A DNA stretch of 64,000 nt from Actinoallomurus liliacearum (GTDB lineage Bacteria > Actinomycetota > Actinomycetes > Streptosporangiales > Streptosporangiaceae). Positions 1-9,238 of the stretch are shown piece after piece (position 1 is the stretch's first letter; each line of letters starts with the position of its first letter). The stretch lies in contig NZ_BAABHJ010000026.1 in the NCBI RefSeq assembly GCF_039542035.1, positions 132,397 to 196,396 on the forward strand, in the 5' to 3' direction. The notes under the pieces are model-generated. The model made no database searches. It was not told where the DNA came from and worked only from the letters and a program-made list of their open reading frames with translations. The translations under genes and the position numbers were made by a program.

Positions 1-1446
<1,446 letters not shown>

Positions 1447-1457
1447 GACATCGGCGA

Positions 1458-1495
1458 GAACGGGCCGCGAGACCTCCGGGTCCCGCGGCCCGTTC
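1458..1495 (+). terminator. Rho-independent terminator after ettA
   Basis: Twelve-base perfect arms GAACGGGCCGCG and CGCGGCCCGTTC with a 14-base loop, followed by CCTTTT. It lies 12 bases after the ettA stop and ahead of the convergent MarR gene, so it may act in both directions. Confidence 0.85.
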
Positions 1496-1539
1496 CTTTT
1501 CGGCTCAGGAGGACGGTTCGAAGAGCCGGGACGGCCTTG

Positions 1540-1986
1540 TCAGTCGAGCAGCCGGCGGAGCAGGACGAGTGTTTCGGACAGTCGCCTCCGCTCCGCGGCG
1601 GTGAGCCGGTCGGCGATCGCGTCGGTGAGATTCTCGTGACCCGCGTCCCGGCGTTCGGTCAGCAGACGCTTGCCCTCATCCGTGATGACCAGCAGCTTGC
1701 GCCGCCGATCGTGAGGATCCGGGACGCGCCGCAGGAGCCTCCGGTCGACCAGTCCGGCCACGGAGACGGTGACCGACTGGTGAGTGATCTTGTCCAGTCG
1801 GGCCAGGTCGGCGACGGTGTGCGCCCCTTCGCGGTCGAGTCGTTTGAGGATCGAGACCTGCGACAGCGTCACTTCACGGCCCGGCGACACCGCGCGTATC
1901 TGCCGGACCAGCGCGCCGACCACCGTCTGCAGTTCGTCGGCGATCGCCGACGCGTCTTCCGCCGGGCGTGCCGTGTGCCCTCCCAC
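1540..1986 (-). CDS. MarR-family transcriptional regulator
   Basis: About 148 aa. The winged-helix core is clear: VTLSQVSILKRLDREG, then VADLARLDKITHQSVTVSVAGL as the recognition region, then the wing with the DPHDRRRKLLVITDEG motif that is diagnostic of MarR. It should act as a homodimeric repressor or ligand-responsive switch. I chose the GTG at 1986 because the conserved region starts shortly after it and because a TACTCT hexamer lies 7 bases upstream, which suggests a leaderless transcript; upstream in-frame starts would reach into the divergent promoter. It is divergent from the LpqC-like esterase at 2051, with a palindrome in the 64-base gap, so it probably controls itself and that esterase/PEBP pair. 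The ligand is unknown. Confidence 0.87.
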   Translation of the reverse strand: MGGHTARPAEDASAIADELQTVVGALVRQIRAVSPGREVTLSQVSILKRLDREGAHTVADLARLDKITHQSVTVSVAGLVDRRLLRRVPDPHDRRRKLLVITDEGKRLLTERRDAGHENLTDAIADRLTAAERRRLSETLVLLRRLLD

Positions 1987-2008
1987 ATCCGTTAGAGTAC
2001 CGAAAAAC

Positions 2009-2027
2009 TGCGCAGGTAGACTGCGCA
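2009..2027. promoter_or_regulatory. Candidate MarR operator, TGCGCA-N7-TGCGCA
   Basis: Two copies of the self-palindromic hexamer TGCGCA (2009-2014 and 2022-2027) lie in the divergent promoter between the MarR gene and the esterase. MarR dimers usually bind such an inverted repeat next to their own gene. Assignment is by position and symmetry only. Confidence 0.45.
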
Positions 2028-2050
2028 TATATCCGGTGGGGTGCGGGCGC

Positions 2051-2926
2051 ATGGCAACCGATGGTGATCTGGTCACCGGTGAGCTGAGGATCGGCGGAGG
2101 GGACCGTCACTTCACGATCCGGCTGCCCCGAGCGGCGCCGGACGACCGGCGGATACCGCTCGTGCTCGTGCTGCACGGCAACCATCCCGACCTCGGAGGA
2201 TGGATCATGCGCGAGTGGACCACCTTCGACCGGCAGGCGGACACGTGGGGCATGGCGATCGCCTATCCCGACGGCCACGGGGGGTGCTGGGCGGACGGCC
2301 GTGGTGTCACCACGGCGGACGAGGCGGGCGTGGACGACGTCGCGTTCCTCCGCGCGTTGACCGACTGGTCGGCCGACCGGTGCGGTACCTCGCCGGACCG
2401 GACGGTGGTGGCGGGGATCTCCAACGGCGCGTTCATGGCCCACCGGCTGGCGCTGGAGGCGAGCGAACGGGTGGCGGTGCTGGCGGCCGTCGCCGGCGGA
2501 ATGCCCGCGGCCCTGCGCGACGTATCGCCGACGCACGCGGTGTCGGCACTGCTGATTCACGGCACGGCCGACAGGATCTCACCGATCGAGGGCGGGTACT
2601 CCCGGCACCGCGGGCCGGGCGGGGAGCCGCGCGGCCGTACGTTGTCCCTCGAGGAGACGGCCGGGCGCTGGCGCGCCATCGATCGGTGCCCGCCCGGACC
2701 GGGCCGGACGCACACCACCGAGTTCTCCAGCCGTACGACGGCGGACGCCGGCGTCGGCGGAACCCGGGTCGTCACCTGGACGGTGTTCGGAGGCGGTCAC
2801 TCCTGGCCGGGCGCGCCGACTCCGCCCGAGTCGGCCGAGCCGATCACCCAGGAGTTCGACGCGGCCGAGGAGATCTGCCGCTTCGCCGAACCCCTGTGCG
2901 CCCTGGCGGACACCCGGCGGCTGTGA
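2051..2926 (+). CDS. LpqC/PHB-depolymerase-like alpha/beta-hydrolase esterase
   Basis: 291 aa, alpha/beta-hydrolase of the COG3509 group (poly-3-hydroxybutyrate depolymerase, feruloyl esterase and LpqC relatives). Visible: LVLVLHGNHPD with the oxyanion region (about 38-47), lipase box GISNG with Ser124, LLIHGTADRISP with probable catalytic Asp174, and VFGGGHSWPG with His250. No signal peptide or lipobox is seen, unlike mycobacterial LpqC, so this copy is probably cytosolic. It starts at ATG 2051, downstream of the candidate MarR operator, and is followed 23 bases later by a PEBP-family gene, suggesting a two-gene unit. The substrate is not predictable; an aryl or hydroxyalkanoate ester is plausible. 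Confidence 0.82.
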   Translation: MATDGDLVTGELRIGGGDRHFTIRLPRAAPDDRRIPLVLVLHGNHPDLGGWIMREWTTFDRQADTWGMAIAYPDGHGGCWADGRGVTTADEAGVDDVAFLRALTDWSADRCGTSPDRTVVAGISNGAFMAHRLALEASERVAVLAAVAGGMPAALRDVSPTHAVSALLIHGTADRISPIEGGYSRHRGPGGEPRGRTLSLEETAGRWRAIDRCPPGPGRTHTTEFSSRTTADAGVGGTRVVTWTVFGGGHSWPGAPTPPESAEPITQEFDAAEEICRFAEPLCALADTRRL

Positions 2927-2949
2927 CCGCGGACGGACAGGAGAGACCT

Positions 2950-3522
2950 ATGGCAGTGCTGGGCAAGTTGCTGAAGAACCGGCGGGCCGGGCAGGTGGGC
3001 CTCGCCTGGAACGCGCCGAACCTGGCCGGCGCGGACACGCTGGCGTTGAGCAGTCCGGACTTCGAGCACGAGGCGACGATCCCGACCGTCCACGCCGCGA
3101 AGAGAGTCGGCGGCACGGACCTGTCACCGGCCCTGACCTGGACCGCCGTACCCGAGGGCACGGCACAGTTGCTGCTGGTCATCGAGGATCCCGACGCGCC
3201 GACACGCGCGCCGTTCATCCATGGTGTCGCCCTGGTGGATCCCTCGGTGACCGGCGTCGCCCAAGGGGGGCTGGGCGACGGCGACCCGGCCGACGGGGTG
3301 CGCCTACTGCGTTCGGGCATGGGCCGCGGCTACCTCGGCCCGGCGCCGATCAAGGGACATGGCGCGCACCGTTACGTGTTCCAGCTCTTCGCCCTGGCGG
3401 AACCGGTCACCGAGGCCGCGAGCGGCACAGCACTGGACTCCGCCAAGCCGCGCGACGTGCTGGCCGCCGCCGGTGACGTCCTCGGCCGCGGTCGTATCGA
3501 CGGCTGGTACGAACGCACCTGA
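2950..3522 (+). CDS. YbhB/YbcL-type phosphatidylethanolamine-binding (PEBP) protein
   Basis: 190 aa. The family hallmarks are present: GGTDLSPALTWTAVPEGTAQLLLVIEDPDAP (anion-binding DPDAP, about 75-80), HGVALVDPS, then YLGPAPIKGHGAHRYVFQLFAL, in which the GPAP...H.Y.F pattern forms the rest of the ligand pocket. Bacterial members are small cytosolic or periplasmic proteins without a defined biochemical role. The ATG at 2950 follows a GGAGAGA ribosome site and lies just downstream of the esterase, so the two are likely co-transcribed and under the MarR regulator. A second, smaller paralogue is encoded at 53595-54047. Confidence 0.88.
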   Translation: MAVLGKLLKNRRAGQVGLAWNAPNLAGADTLALSSPDFEHEATIPTVHAAKRVGGTDLSPALTWTAVPEGTAQLLLVIEDPDAPTRAPFIHGVALVDPSVTGVAQGGLGDGDPADGVRLLRSGMGRGYLGPAPIKGHGAHRYVFQLFALAEPVTEAASGTALDSAKPRDVLAAAGDVLGRGRIDGWYERT

Positions 3523-3689
3523 CCGGGAGGCACGGCCGGCCCGTGGTGGCCGGCGTCGCCCCGGCGACGTGCCACGCCGATCCATCGGTCATCCGGTGTC
3601 GATGGGCGCACCCCGGGTGCGGTCCGGCGGGATGGGAACCGGGAGACTGGACGCCGACCGTGCGACCCATGACACGAGATGGACCAGTG

Positions 3690-4175
3690 ATGACCCAGCC
3701 TGCCCTCGACCCCGGCCACGTCCGCGTACCCCACAGGCACGTGCACGAGTTCCACGTGCGGTTCGGCGACATCGACTCGCTGGGCCACGTGAACAACTGC
3801 CGTTACCTGACGTACCTGGAGGACGCCCGGGTGGCGATGTTCTACACCGACCCGGACCGTGAGGGACGCCGGCGGCCCCTGCACGGCCTGGTGGTGGCCC
3901 GCCATGAGGTCGACTACAAGCGGCCCCTGCTGCTGCGGCCCGAGCCGGTGCGGGTGGAGACGCGGGTCACGGAGATCCGCGCGGCGTCCTTTCGCCTGGC
4001 GTACGAGGTGCGCGACGACGAGCACGTGTACGCGCGGGCGACCTCGGTGATGGTCGGCTACGGCCTGAAGCAGAACCGGACCCGGCGGTTCGACGAGGAG
4101 GAGCGCGCCTTTCTGGAGCAGTACCTCGTGACCGGGCGCGGGACGGGCGACAGTTCCGTAACGAACTTCGAGTAG
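3690..4175 (+). CDS. Hotdog-fold acyl-CoA thioesterase (4HBT/FadM-YbgC type)
   Basis: About 161 aa. The active-site stretch VRFGDIDSLGHVNNCRYL (about 23-40) is the 4-hydroxybenzoyl-CoA thioesterase signature, with the catalytic aspartate before G-H-V-N-N. A single hotdog domain follows, with the expected VDYKRPLLLRPEPVRVETRVTEI strand. It should hydrolyse medium- or long-chain acyl-CoA in the cytosol. Start choice is uncertain: ATG 3690 is used because the family core begins soon after; ATG 3669 is an alternative. A 167-base gap separates it from the PEBP gene, so it may have its own promoter. Confidence 0.83.
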   Translation: MTQPALDPGHVRVPHRHVHEFHVRFGDIDSLGHVNNCRYLTYLEDARVAMFYTDPDREGRRRPLHGLVVARHEVDYKRPLLLRPEPVRVETRVTEIRAASFRLAYEVRDDEHVYARATSVMVGYGLKQNRTRRFDEEERAFLEQYLVTGRGTGDSSVTNFE

Positions 4176-4248
4176 ATCAGGATTTAAGCGTTCTTTGCCC
4201 CGTAATGTCGCGGTTGCATTCTCGCGATCCGACACAAAAGGGGTAAGA

Positions 4249-5658
4249 ATGCGCAACCTCTCTCGAGGAGTGCTGGCACTGTTGCTGGCAGCCGGGCTGG
4301 GCGGCCTCGGCGGTACCGCGCACGCGGCGCCCGTCCGAGCCGGGGGCGACGACGTCCTGACCAGGCTCAAGGCGATTCCCGGCATGACGGTGGAGGAGAA
4401 GACCTCCGCTCTGTCGGGGTACCGGTGGTTCTGGCTGAACTACCGGCAGCCGGTCGACCACCGCCACCCGGAGCGCGGCTGGTTCGAGCAGCGCGTGCTG
4501 CTCGAGCACAAGTCCGCCGACCGGCCGATGGTCCTGTACACCAGCGGCTACAACACGCCCGAGACGATGTTCCTTTCGGAGCCGACGGCGCTGGTGGACG
4601 GCAACCAGATCTCGGTGGAGTACCGCTACTTCACGCCGTCGCGGCCCGAGCCGGCGGTGTGGAAGAAGGACACGATCTGGCAGGCCGCCACCGACGAGCA
4701 CCGGCTGATCACGGCCCTCAAAACGATCTACCACGGCAAGTGGATCTCGACCGGCGCCAGCAAGGGCGGCATGACCGCCACCTACCACAAGCGCTTCTAC
4801 CCCTCGGACGTCGACGGCACGGTCGCCTACGTCGCCCCCAACGACGTCAACAACAATGACGACAGTGCGTACGACCGGTTCTTCAAGACCGTCGGCACCG
4901 ACCCGAAGTGCCGCGCCAACCTGGAGAGCCTGCAGCGCGAGCTGCTCAAGCGGCGTCCGGAGATCCTCGCCCGCATGACCACCGACGCCCAGAAGGCCGG
5001 CTACACCTGGAAGATCATCAAGACCGTCGACCGGGCCTTCGAGAACTCGGTGATGGACTTCGAGTGGGCGTTCTGGCAGTACCACCTGCAGTCGGAGTGC
5101 GCGGACGTCCCGGCGACGACCGCCTCGACGGACGTCATCTACTCCTACTTCGACACGATCTCCGGCGCGCTGACCTACACCGACCAGAGCCTGGAGCCGT
5201 ACATCCCGTACTACTACCAGGCGGGCACCCAGCTCGGCTGGCCGTCGCCGCAGTTCAAGCACCTGCGCCCGCTGCTCCGGTACGAGAGCAGCTACCAGCC
5301 GCGGACGTACGTGCCCAGCGACATCCCGATGCGGTTCGACCCGGCGGCGATGAAGGACGTCGACCACTGGGTCCGCACCCACGCGACCCACATGATGTTC
5401 GTCTACGGCCAGAACGACCCGTGGGGCGCCGAGCCGTTCCGCGTCGGTCCGGGCAGCCGCGACTCCGCCGTCTACGTGGCGCCGGGGCAGAACCACAGCG
5501 GCCGGCTGATCGCCAAGCTGCCCGACGCGCAGCGGGCGCGGGCCACCGCGGACCTGCTCCGCTGGGCCGGTGTCTCCCCGTCGCAGCAGGCGCGGACGCT
5601 CTCGATCCCGCCGCAGGTCGCCGAGGACCCGAGCCTCGCCCAGCGCCCCCCGCTGTGA
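4249..5658 (+). CDS. Secreted S37 (PS-10 type) tripeptidyl aminopeptidase
   Basis: 469 aa exported serine peptidase. A Sec signal peptide is obvious: MRNLSRG, hydrophobic core LALLLAAGLGGLGG, cleavage expected after TAHA at residue 26. The mature protein matches the actinobacterial PS-10/S37 family (alpha/beta hydrolase): SGYRWFWLNYRQPVDH near the start, nucleophile elbow STGASKGGMT with Ser171, then VAYVAPND, the acid region VYGQNDPWGAEPF and the histidine in VAPGQNHSGR. ATG 4249 is preceded by an AAAAGGGG ribosome site. The family trims N-terminal tripeptides from extracellular peptides for nutrition. It stands alone between the thioesterase and the MFS gene and is followed by a strong terminator. 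Confidence 0.87.
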   Translation: MRNLSRGVLALLLAAGLGGLGGTAHAAPVRAGGDDVLTRLKAIPGMTVEEKTSALSGYRWFWLNYRQPVDHRHPERGWFEQRVLLEHKSADRPMVLYTSGYNTPETMFLSEPTALVDGNQISVEYRYFTPSRPEPAVWKKDTIWQAATDEHRLITALKTIYHGKWISTGASKGGMTATYHKRFYPSDVDGTVAYVAPNDVNNNDDSAYDRFFKTVGTDPKCRANLESLQRELLKRRPEILARMTTDAQKAGYTWKIIKTVDRAFENSVMDFEWAFWQYHLQSECADVPATTASTDVIYSYFDTISGALTYTDQSLEPYIPYYYQAGTQLGWPSPQFKHLRPLLRYESSYQPRTYVPSDIPMRFDPAAMKDVDHWVRTHATHMMFVYGQNDPWGAEPFRVGPGSRDSAVYVAPGQNHSGRLIAKLPDAQRARATADLLRWAGVSPSQQARTLSIPPQVAEDPSLAQRPPL

Positions 5659-5715
5659 CGAGCCGCCGCTCGCGGTGACAGTCGGCCGTCCGCAATGACG
5701 GGCCGTCGTACGGAA

Positions 5716-5754
5716 GACGCGCCACCGGACCCTGCGAGGAGCCGGTGGCGCGTC
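5716..5754 (+). terminator. Rho-independent terminator after the S37 peptidase
   Basis: Perfect 13-base arms GACGCGCCACCGG and CCGGTGGCGCGTC with a 13-base loop, then ATTTTC. It lies 58 bases after the peptidase stop. Confidence 0.85.
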
Positions 5755-5782
5755 ATTTTCGCGATCTGATCGTCTCACATAT

Positions 5783-5801
5783 TGGTACGTTAATATCACC
5801 A
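5783..5801. promoter_or_regulatory. Candidate operator TGGT-N11-ACCA at the MFS start
   Basis: An inverted repeat TGGT...ACCA in an unusually AT-rich patch ends one base before the ATG of the MFS gene. The symmetry resembles GntR/FadR-type sites, and the position would block transcription or initiation. No regulator gene is adjacent, so the cognate protein is unknown. Confidence 0.3.
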
Positions 5802-5802
5802 T

Positions 5803-6999
5803 ATGAGCAGACGGTGGTTGGTCCTCGGGGTCGGGTTGCTCGCCATGGTCGCCGGGTGCGCGTATCAGTACGGCCTTCCGTACCTCATCCCCGCCCTGCG
5901 CGCCGACGCCGGGCTCTCGCTCGGTCAGGCCGCGACCCTCATCTCCTGCCCGGTCGCGGGCCTCCTCGTCTCGCTCGCGCTCTGGGGCATGGCCGCCGAC
6001 CGCTGGGGCGAGCGGATCATCCTCGCCACCGGCCTGACGGTGGCCGGCGCGGCGCTGCTGGCCGCGGCCACCGTGCACCACCCCGTGCCGCTCGGCGGCT
6101 GCTTCTTCCTCGCCGGAGCGGGCGGCGCGTCCATCCACGCGGCCAGCGGCCGGCTCATCCTCGGCTGGTTCGCCGCCCATGAGCGCGGTCTCGCCATGGG
6201 CGTACGCCAGACCGGGCAGCCGCTGGGCGTCGGGCTGGCGGCCGTCGTCCTGCCGCCTCTCGCCGCCGGAGCCGGTCTGGCGGGCGGCCTGGTCTTCCTC
6301 GGCTGCGTCTGCCTCGCCGCCGCGCTGCTGGTGGCCGTGCTCGTCCGCGACCCGGCCCGTACGGCGGGCGACGAACCGCACGGCGGCCGCTCGCCGTACC
6401 GCACGCCCGTCCTGTGGCGGATCCACGCGGCGAGCGCGCTCCTCGTGGTCCCACAGTTCACCGTGTCCGCGTTCGCCCTCGTCTACCTCGTCGACGCGCA
6501 GGGCTGGAACGCCGGCACGGCCGGCCGGCTGCTGGCGGCGGCCCAGGTCGGCGGGGCCGCGGCCCGGCTGGCCGTCGGCCACTGGTCGGACCGCGCGGGC
6601 AGCCGGCTGCGGCCGATGCGCGTCCTGTCGATCGGCATCGGCGTCGTGATGCTGGCCCTGACGATCGGCGCGCTGGCGGACTGGGGCGCGGCCACCGCGG
6701 TCCTCGTCGTCGCCGCGGTGATCACCGTGACCCCCAACGGGCTGGCCTTCACGGCGGTGGCGGAGTACGCCGGGCGGGCCTGGGCCGGGCGGGCGCTCGG
6801 CTTCCAGAACACCGGCCAGAACCTCCTCGCCGCGGCGACCCCGCCGGTGCTCGGCTCCCTCATCGGCGGGTCGGACTACGGGACGGCCTTCGCGGTCGCG
6901 GTGGCGTTCCCCATCGTCGCGGGTCTGCTGCTCCCCGTACGGTCCGAGCGGGCGCCGGCCCGCGCCGAGGCCGCGACGGCGGCCGGCGCGCGGCCGTGA
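5803..6999 (+). CDS. Major facilitator superfamily transporter
   Basis: 398 aa with about 12 predicted membrane helices and the MFS loop 2-3 motif in degenerate form (MAADRWGERI, about 65-74). The second half repeats the fold, with a loop GHWSDRAGSRLRPMR. The pattern VRQTGQPLGVGLAAVVLPP in helix 5 recalls the antiporter motif of drug-resistance MFS proteins. No substrate can be assigned. ATG 5803 directly follows an AT-rich inverted repeat with no clear ribosome site, so it may be leaderless or translationally regulated. Its stop is one base from the stop of the convergent globin gene. Confidence 0.85.
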   Translation: MSRRWLVLGVGLLAMVAGCAYQYGLPYLIPALRADAGLSLGQAATLISCPVAGLLVSLALWGMAADRWGERIILATGLTVAGAALLAAATVHHPVPLGGCFFLAGAGGASIHAASGRLILGWFAAHERGLAMGVRQTGQPLGVGLAAVVLPPLAAGAGLAGGLVFLGCVCLAAALLVAVLVRDPARTAGDEPHGGRSPYRTPVLWRIHAASALLVVPQFTVSAFALVYLVDAQGWNAGTAGRLLAAAQVGGAAARLAVGHWSDRAGSRLRPMRVLSIGIGVVMLALTIGALADWGAATAVLVVAAVITVTPNGLAFTAVAEYAGRAWAGRALGFQNTGQNLLAAATPPVLGSLIGGSDYGTAFAVAVAFPIVAGLLLPVRSERAPARAEAATAAGARP

Positions 7000-7000
7000 C

Positions 7001-7384
7001 TCAGCCCGGTGCGTTGATGAGGGTGTTCGCCGCCATCACGAGGTAGTCCCAGAGCATCGTCTCCAGCGGCTCGGGAAGCTGCAGCTCCTCGACGGCGCTG
7101 CGCATGTGGCCGAGCCAGGCGTCGTGCTCGGCCTCGCCGATCCGGAAGGGCACGTGCCGCATGCGCAGCCGCGGATGGCCGCGCCGCTCGCCGTACGTGC
7201 GCGGACCGCCCCAGTACTGGATCAGGAAGAGCCGGAGCCGCTCCTCGGCCGGACCGAGATCCTCTTCGGGGTACATCGGGCGCAGCAGCGGGTCGGCGGC
7301 CACCCCTTCGTAGAACCGGTGTACCAGGCGGCGGAAGGTCTCCTCGCCGCCGACCGCTTCGTAGAAAGTGACCTCTTGTGTCAT
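7001..7384 (-). CDS. glbO: Group II truncated haemoglobin (trHbO)
   Basis: 127 aa, the full length of the group II 2/2 globins. Visible: VHRFYEGVAADPLLRPMYPEEDL with the B10 tyrosine, FLIQYWGGPRTYGERRGHPRLRMRH where the final H is the proximal haem ligand (about 76), and HDAWLGHM with the group II tryptophan at G8. In actinobacteria trHbO binds O2/NO and is linked to membrane respiration and NO or peroxide handling. It lies 13 bases downstream of the mechanosensitive channel gene on the same strand, so the two are probably co-transcribed. Confidence 0.93.
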   Translation of the reverse strand: MTQEVTFYEAVGGEETFRRLVHRFYEGVAADPLLRPMYPEEDLGPAEERLRLFLIQYWGGPRTYGERRGHPRLRMRHVPFRIGEAEHDAWLGHMRSAVEELQLPEPLETMLWDYLVMAANTLINAPG

Positions 7385-7397
7385 GACGCGCCCCAGC

Positions 7398-8429
7398 CTA
7401 CGCGGCCGTGAAGGCCGCGATGGACAGCCCGGCCGAGTCGAGCGCCTTCTTGAGGCGCTCGCGCAGCTCCCGCGCGGCGTCGCCCTGCTGACCGGGGGCC
7501 GTCTTGCAGACGACGCGGACGACGACCGCCTCGTTGGACAGGGCCTGCACGCCCCAGACCGTCGGGTCCTCCAGGATGATCTCGTCCCACGGCGGCTCGG
7601 CGGCCATGGCCGAGGCGGTCTCGCTCAGGAGCGTACGGACCTTGTCCAGGTCGACGTCGTACTCGACCGGGACGTCGAGGACGACGCGGGCCCAGTTCTG
7701 GGACTCGTTGCCGACCCGCTTGATCTCCCCGTTCGGGACGTACCAGACGACCCCGTCGGCGTCGCGCAGGCGCGTCGTGCGCAGGGTGACCGCCTCGACC
7801 GTGCCCTTGGCACTGCCGACGTCGATCACGTCACCGACGCCGTACTGGTCCTCCAGCAGCATGAACATGCCGGTGAGGAAGTCCTTGACGAGGTTCTGCG
7901 CGCCGAAGGCGATGGCGACGCCGATGATGCTGGCGCTGGCCAGGAACGGCGTGAGGTTGAGCCCGAAATACCCCAGCACGGTGAGCGTCGCGGCACCGAG
8001 GATGATCACCGAGGAGATGCTGCGCAGCACCGACCCCATCGTCTCGGCGCGCTGCCTGCGCCGCTCGCTGACCAGCACGGGGCTGCCGTCGAAGATCGTG
8101 CGGGTCTTCTCGCGGAGCCGCTCGGGCATGGTGCCCTCGGCCATCCGCATCGTGACCTTGGTGATCAGCTTGTGCGTCAGCCGGCGCAGAACGTACGCGA
8201 TCACGATCGTGAGGATCAGCTTCACGGTCCAGGTGATCGGGCTGCTGCCGTCGAGCCAGACGTGGTACCAGTGGGCGAGGTCGCCGTTGTGCGTGAGGTT
8301 CCAGGTGAGCCGGCAACCCGTGGTGATGTGGTCGGGCTGCTTCGGCGTCGGATCGGTCATGCAGGCGTCTTTGACCGACGTCTTCCCGCTCATGGACGGC
8401 AAGACCGACATCGCAAGACGCGCGAACAC
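7398..8429 (-). CDS. Small-conductance mechanosensitive channel, MscS family
   Basis: 343 aa. After a hydrophilic N-terminus there are membrane segments at about 68-85 (TWTVKLILTIVIAYVL) and 135-155, then the pore helix region FLASASIIGVAIAFGAQNLVKDFLTG, the MscS TM3 signature with alternating small residues and a conserved GAQNLVKDF. The beta domain follows (DQYGVGDVIDVGSAKGTVEAVTLRTTRLRD, VWYVPNGEI) and then the cytoplasmic alpha/beta cage. It releases solutes on hypo-osmotic shock. GTG 8429 has GGGAGG seven bases upstream. The 3' neighbour trHbO follows closely. Confidence 0.9.
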   Translation of the reverse strand: MFARLAMSVLPSMSGKTSVKDACMTDPTPKQPDHITTGCRLTWNLTHNGDLAHWYHVWLDGSSPITWTVKLILTIVIAYVLRRLTHKLITKVTMRMAEGTMPERLREKTRTIFDGSPVLVSERRRQRAETMGSVLRSISSVIILGAATLTVLGYFGLNLTPFLASASIIGVAIAFGAQNLVKDFLTGMFMLLEDQYGVGDVIDVGSAKGTVEAVTLRTTRLRDADGVVWYVPNGEIKRVGNESQNWARVVLDVPVEYDVDLDKVRTLLSETASAMAAEPPWDEIILEDPTVWGVQALSNEAVVVRVVCKTAPGQQGDAARELRERLKKALDSAGLSIAAFTAA

Positions 8430-8551
8430 GAGACATCCTCCCGAGCGGCGCCCGTGATCGGCGACCGCGTTGGACCGGCGAACCTACGGGATGGATCGTA
8501 GGCGACGACGGCGGGTCCCTGGTGCCATCCGGGGCATGCGCGCCGCGCGGG

Positions 8552-8599
8552 CCCCGCGGAGCCGGTCAGTCCGCGCCACTGGCAACCGGCTCCGCGGGG
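8552..8599. terminator. Strong GC hairpin between the MscS gene and the next minus-strand gene
   Basis: Arms CCCCGCGGAGCCGGT (8552-8566) and ACCGGCTCCGCGGGG (8585-8599) are perfectly complementary over 15 bases with an 18-base loop. It lies downstream of the minus-strand gene at 8641-8949 and would insulate it from mscS. There is no U-tract. Confidence 0.65.
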
Positions 8600-8640
8600 G
8601 GATCTTCAGGGGTGTCCGCTGGCTCTCTGTCGGGCACTCC

Positions 8641-8949
8641 CTAGGCGCCGCGCGCCTCCAGAACGCGGGCCACCTTCACGGCGGCGCCGCAGGGGTCGTC
8701 GACCTGGTGCATGGGCTCGCCCCAGGACCACCAGAAGTACCAGGACCGCTGGTCGGGGATGTCCGGCGCCGGCGCGCACATGACGTTCTCCGACATGCTC
8801 GCGGCGTCCGGGTTGACGACCCGGCAGAACGCCGGGCCGGACCGGCTGCGGACCACGCGGGCCACCAGGCCGCGTTCGCCTAACTCCCGCACCAGTCCTT
8901 CGAGGTATCCCAGTCGACGTTCGTCGAACACGGAGCGTGCCTCCCTCAC
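8641..8949 (-). CDS. Conserved-looking small protein divergent from the XRE regulator
   Basis: 102 aa, no family recognised with certainty. An N-terminal helix (FDERRLGYLEGLVRELGERG) is followed by a compact beta-rich part with VVNPDAASMSENVMC and SWYFWWSWGEPMHQ; the tryptophan-rich WYFWWSWGEP stands out and looks structural. There is no signal peptide or membrane segment. It is divergent from the XRE/TPR regulator at 9239, an arrangement seen repeatedly in Streptosporangiales and Streptomyces, where such small proteins sit beside Scr1-like XRE regulators. A function as partner or target of that regulator is inference. The GTG start lacks a well-placed ribosome site; the true start could be a few codons further in. 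Confidence 0.6.
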   Translation of the reverse strand: MREARSVFDERRLGYLEGLVRELGERGLVARVVRSRSGPAFCRVVNPDAASMSENVMCAPAPDIPDQRSWYFWWSWGEPMHQVDDPCGAAVKVARVLEARGA

Positions 8950-9238
8950 TCACACGGTGAACTCACCTCGTTACGCGGTGCGAGGATCGCAAGCCCCGTA
9001 AGAGCGGTCAAGGGACCGCCGGCCCGGCCGGGGACCAACATCTGTCCACTCGGGTAGAAGTTTTTCTACTGACGTTGAAGCTTTTTCTGCTCCGGTATGG
9101 GGAGTGCGACCGTAACGCACCTCTATCTGACTGATTCAGTTGGCGTACGGCGATGCCGGAGTTACGCTGCGTACGCGAGATTTCATCTCCGTGGCCATGA
9201 GTTATCCGGTCGGCTCTTTCCCCCCGAGGAGGCCGGGA

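Noticed and set aside
4177..6582. 801-codon minus-strand frame opposite the S37 peptidase and MFS gene
   Set aside because: Same antisense artefact; no ribosome site, no recognised motif, and it spans a terminator.
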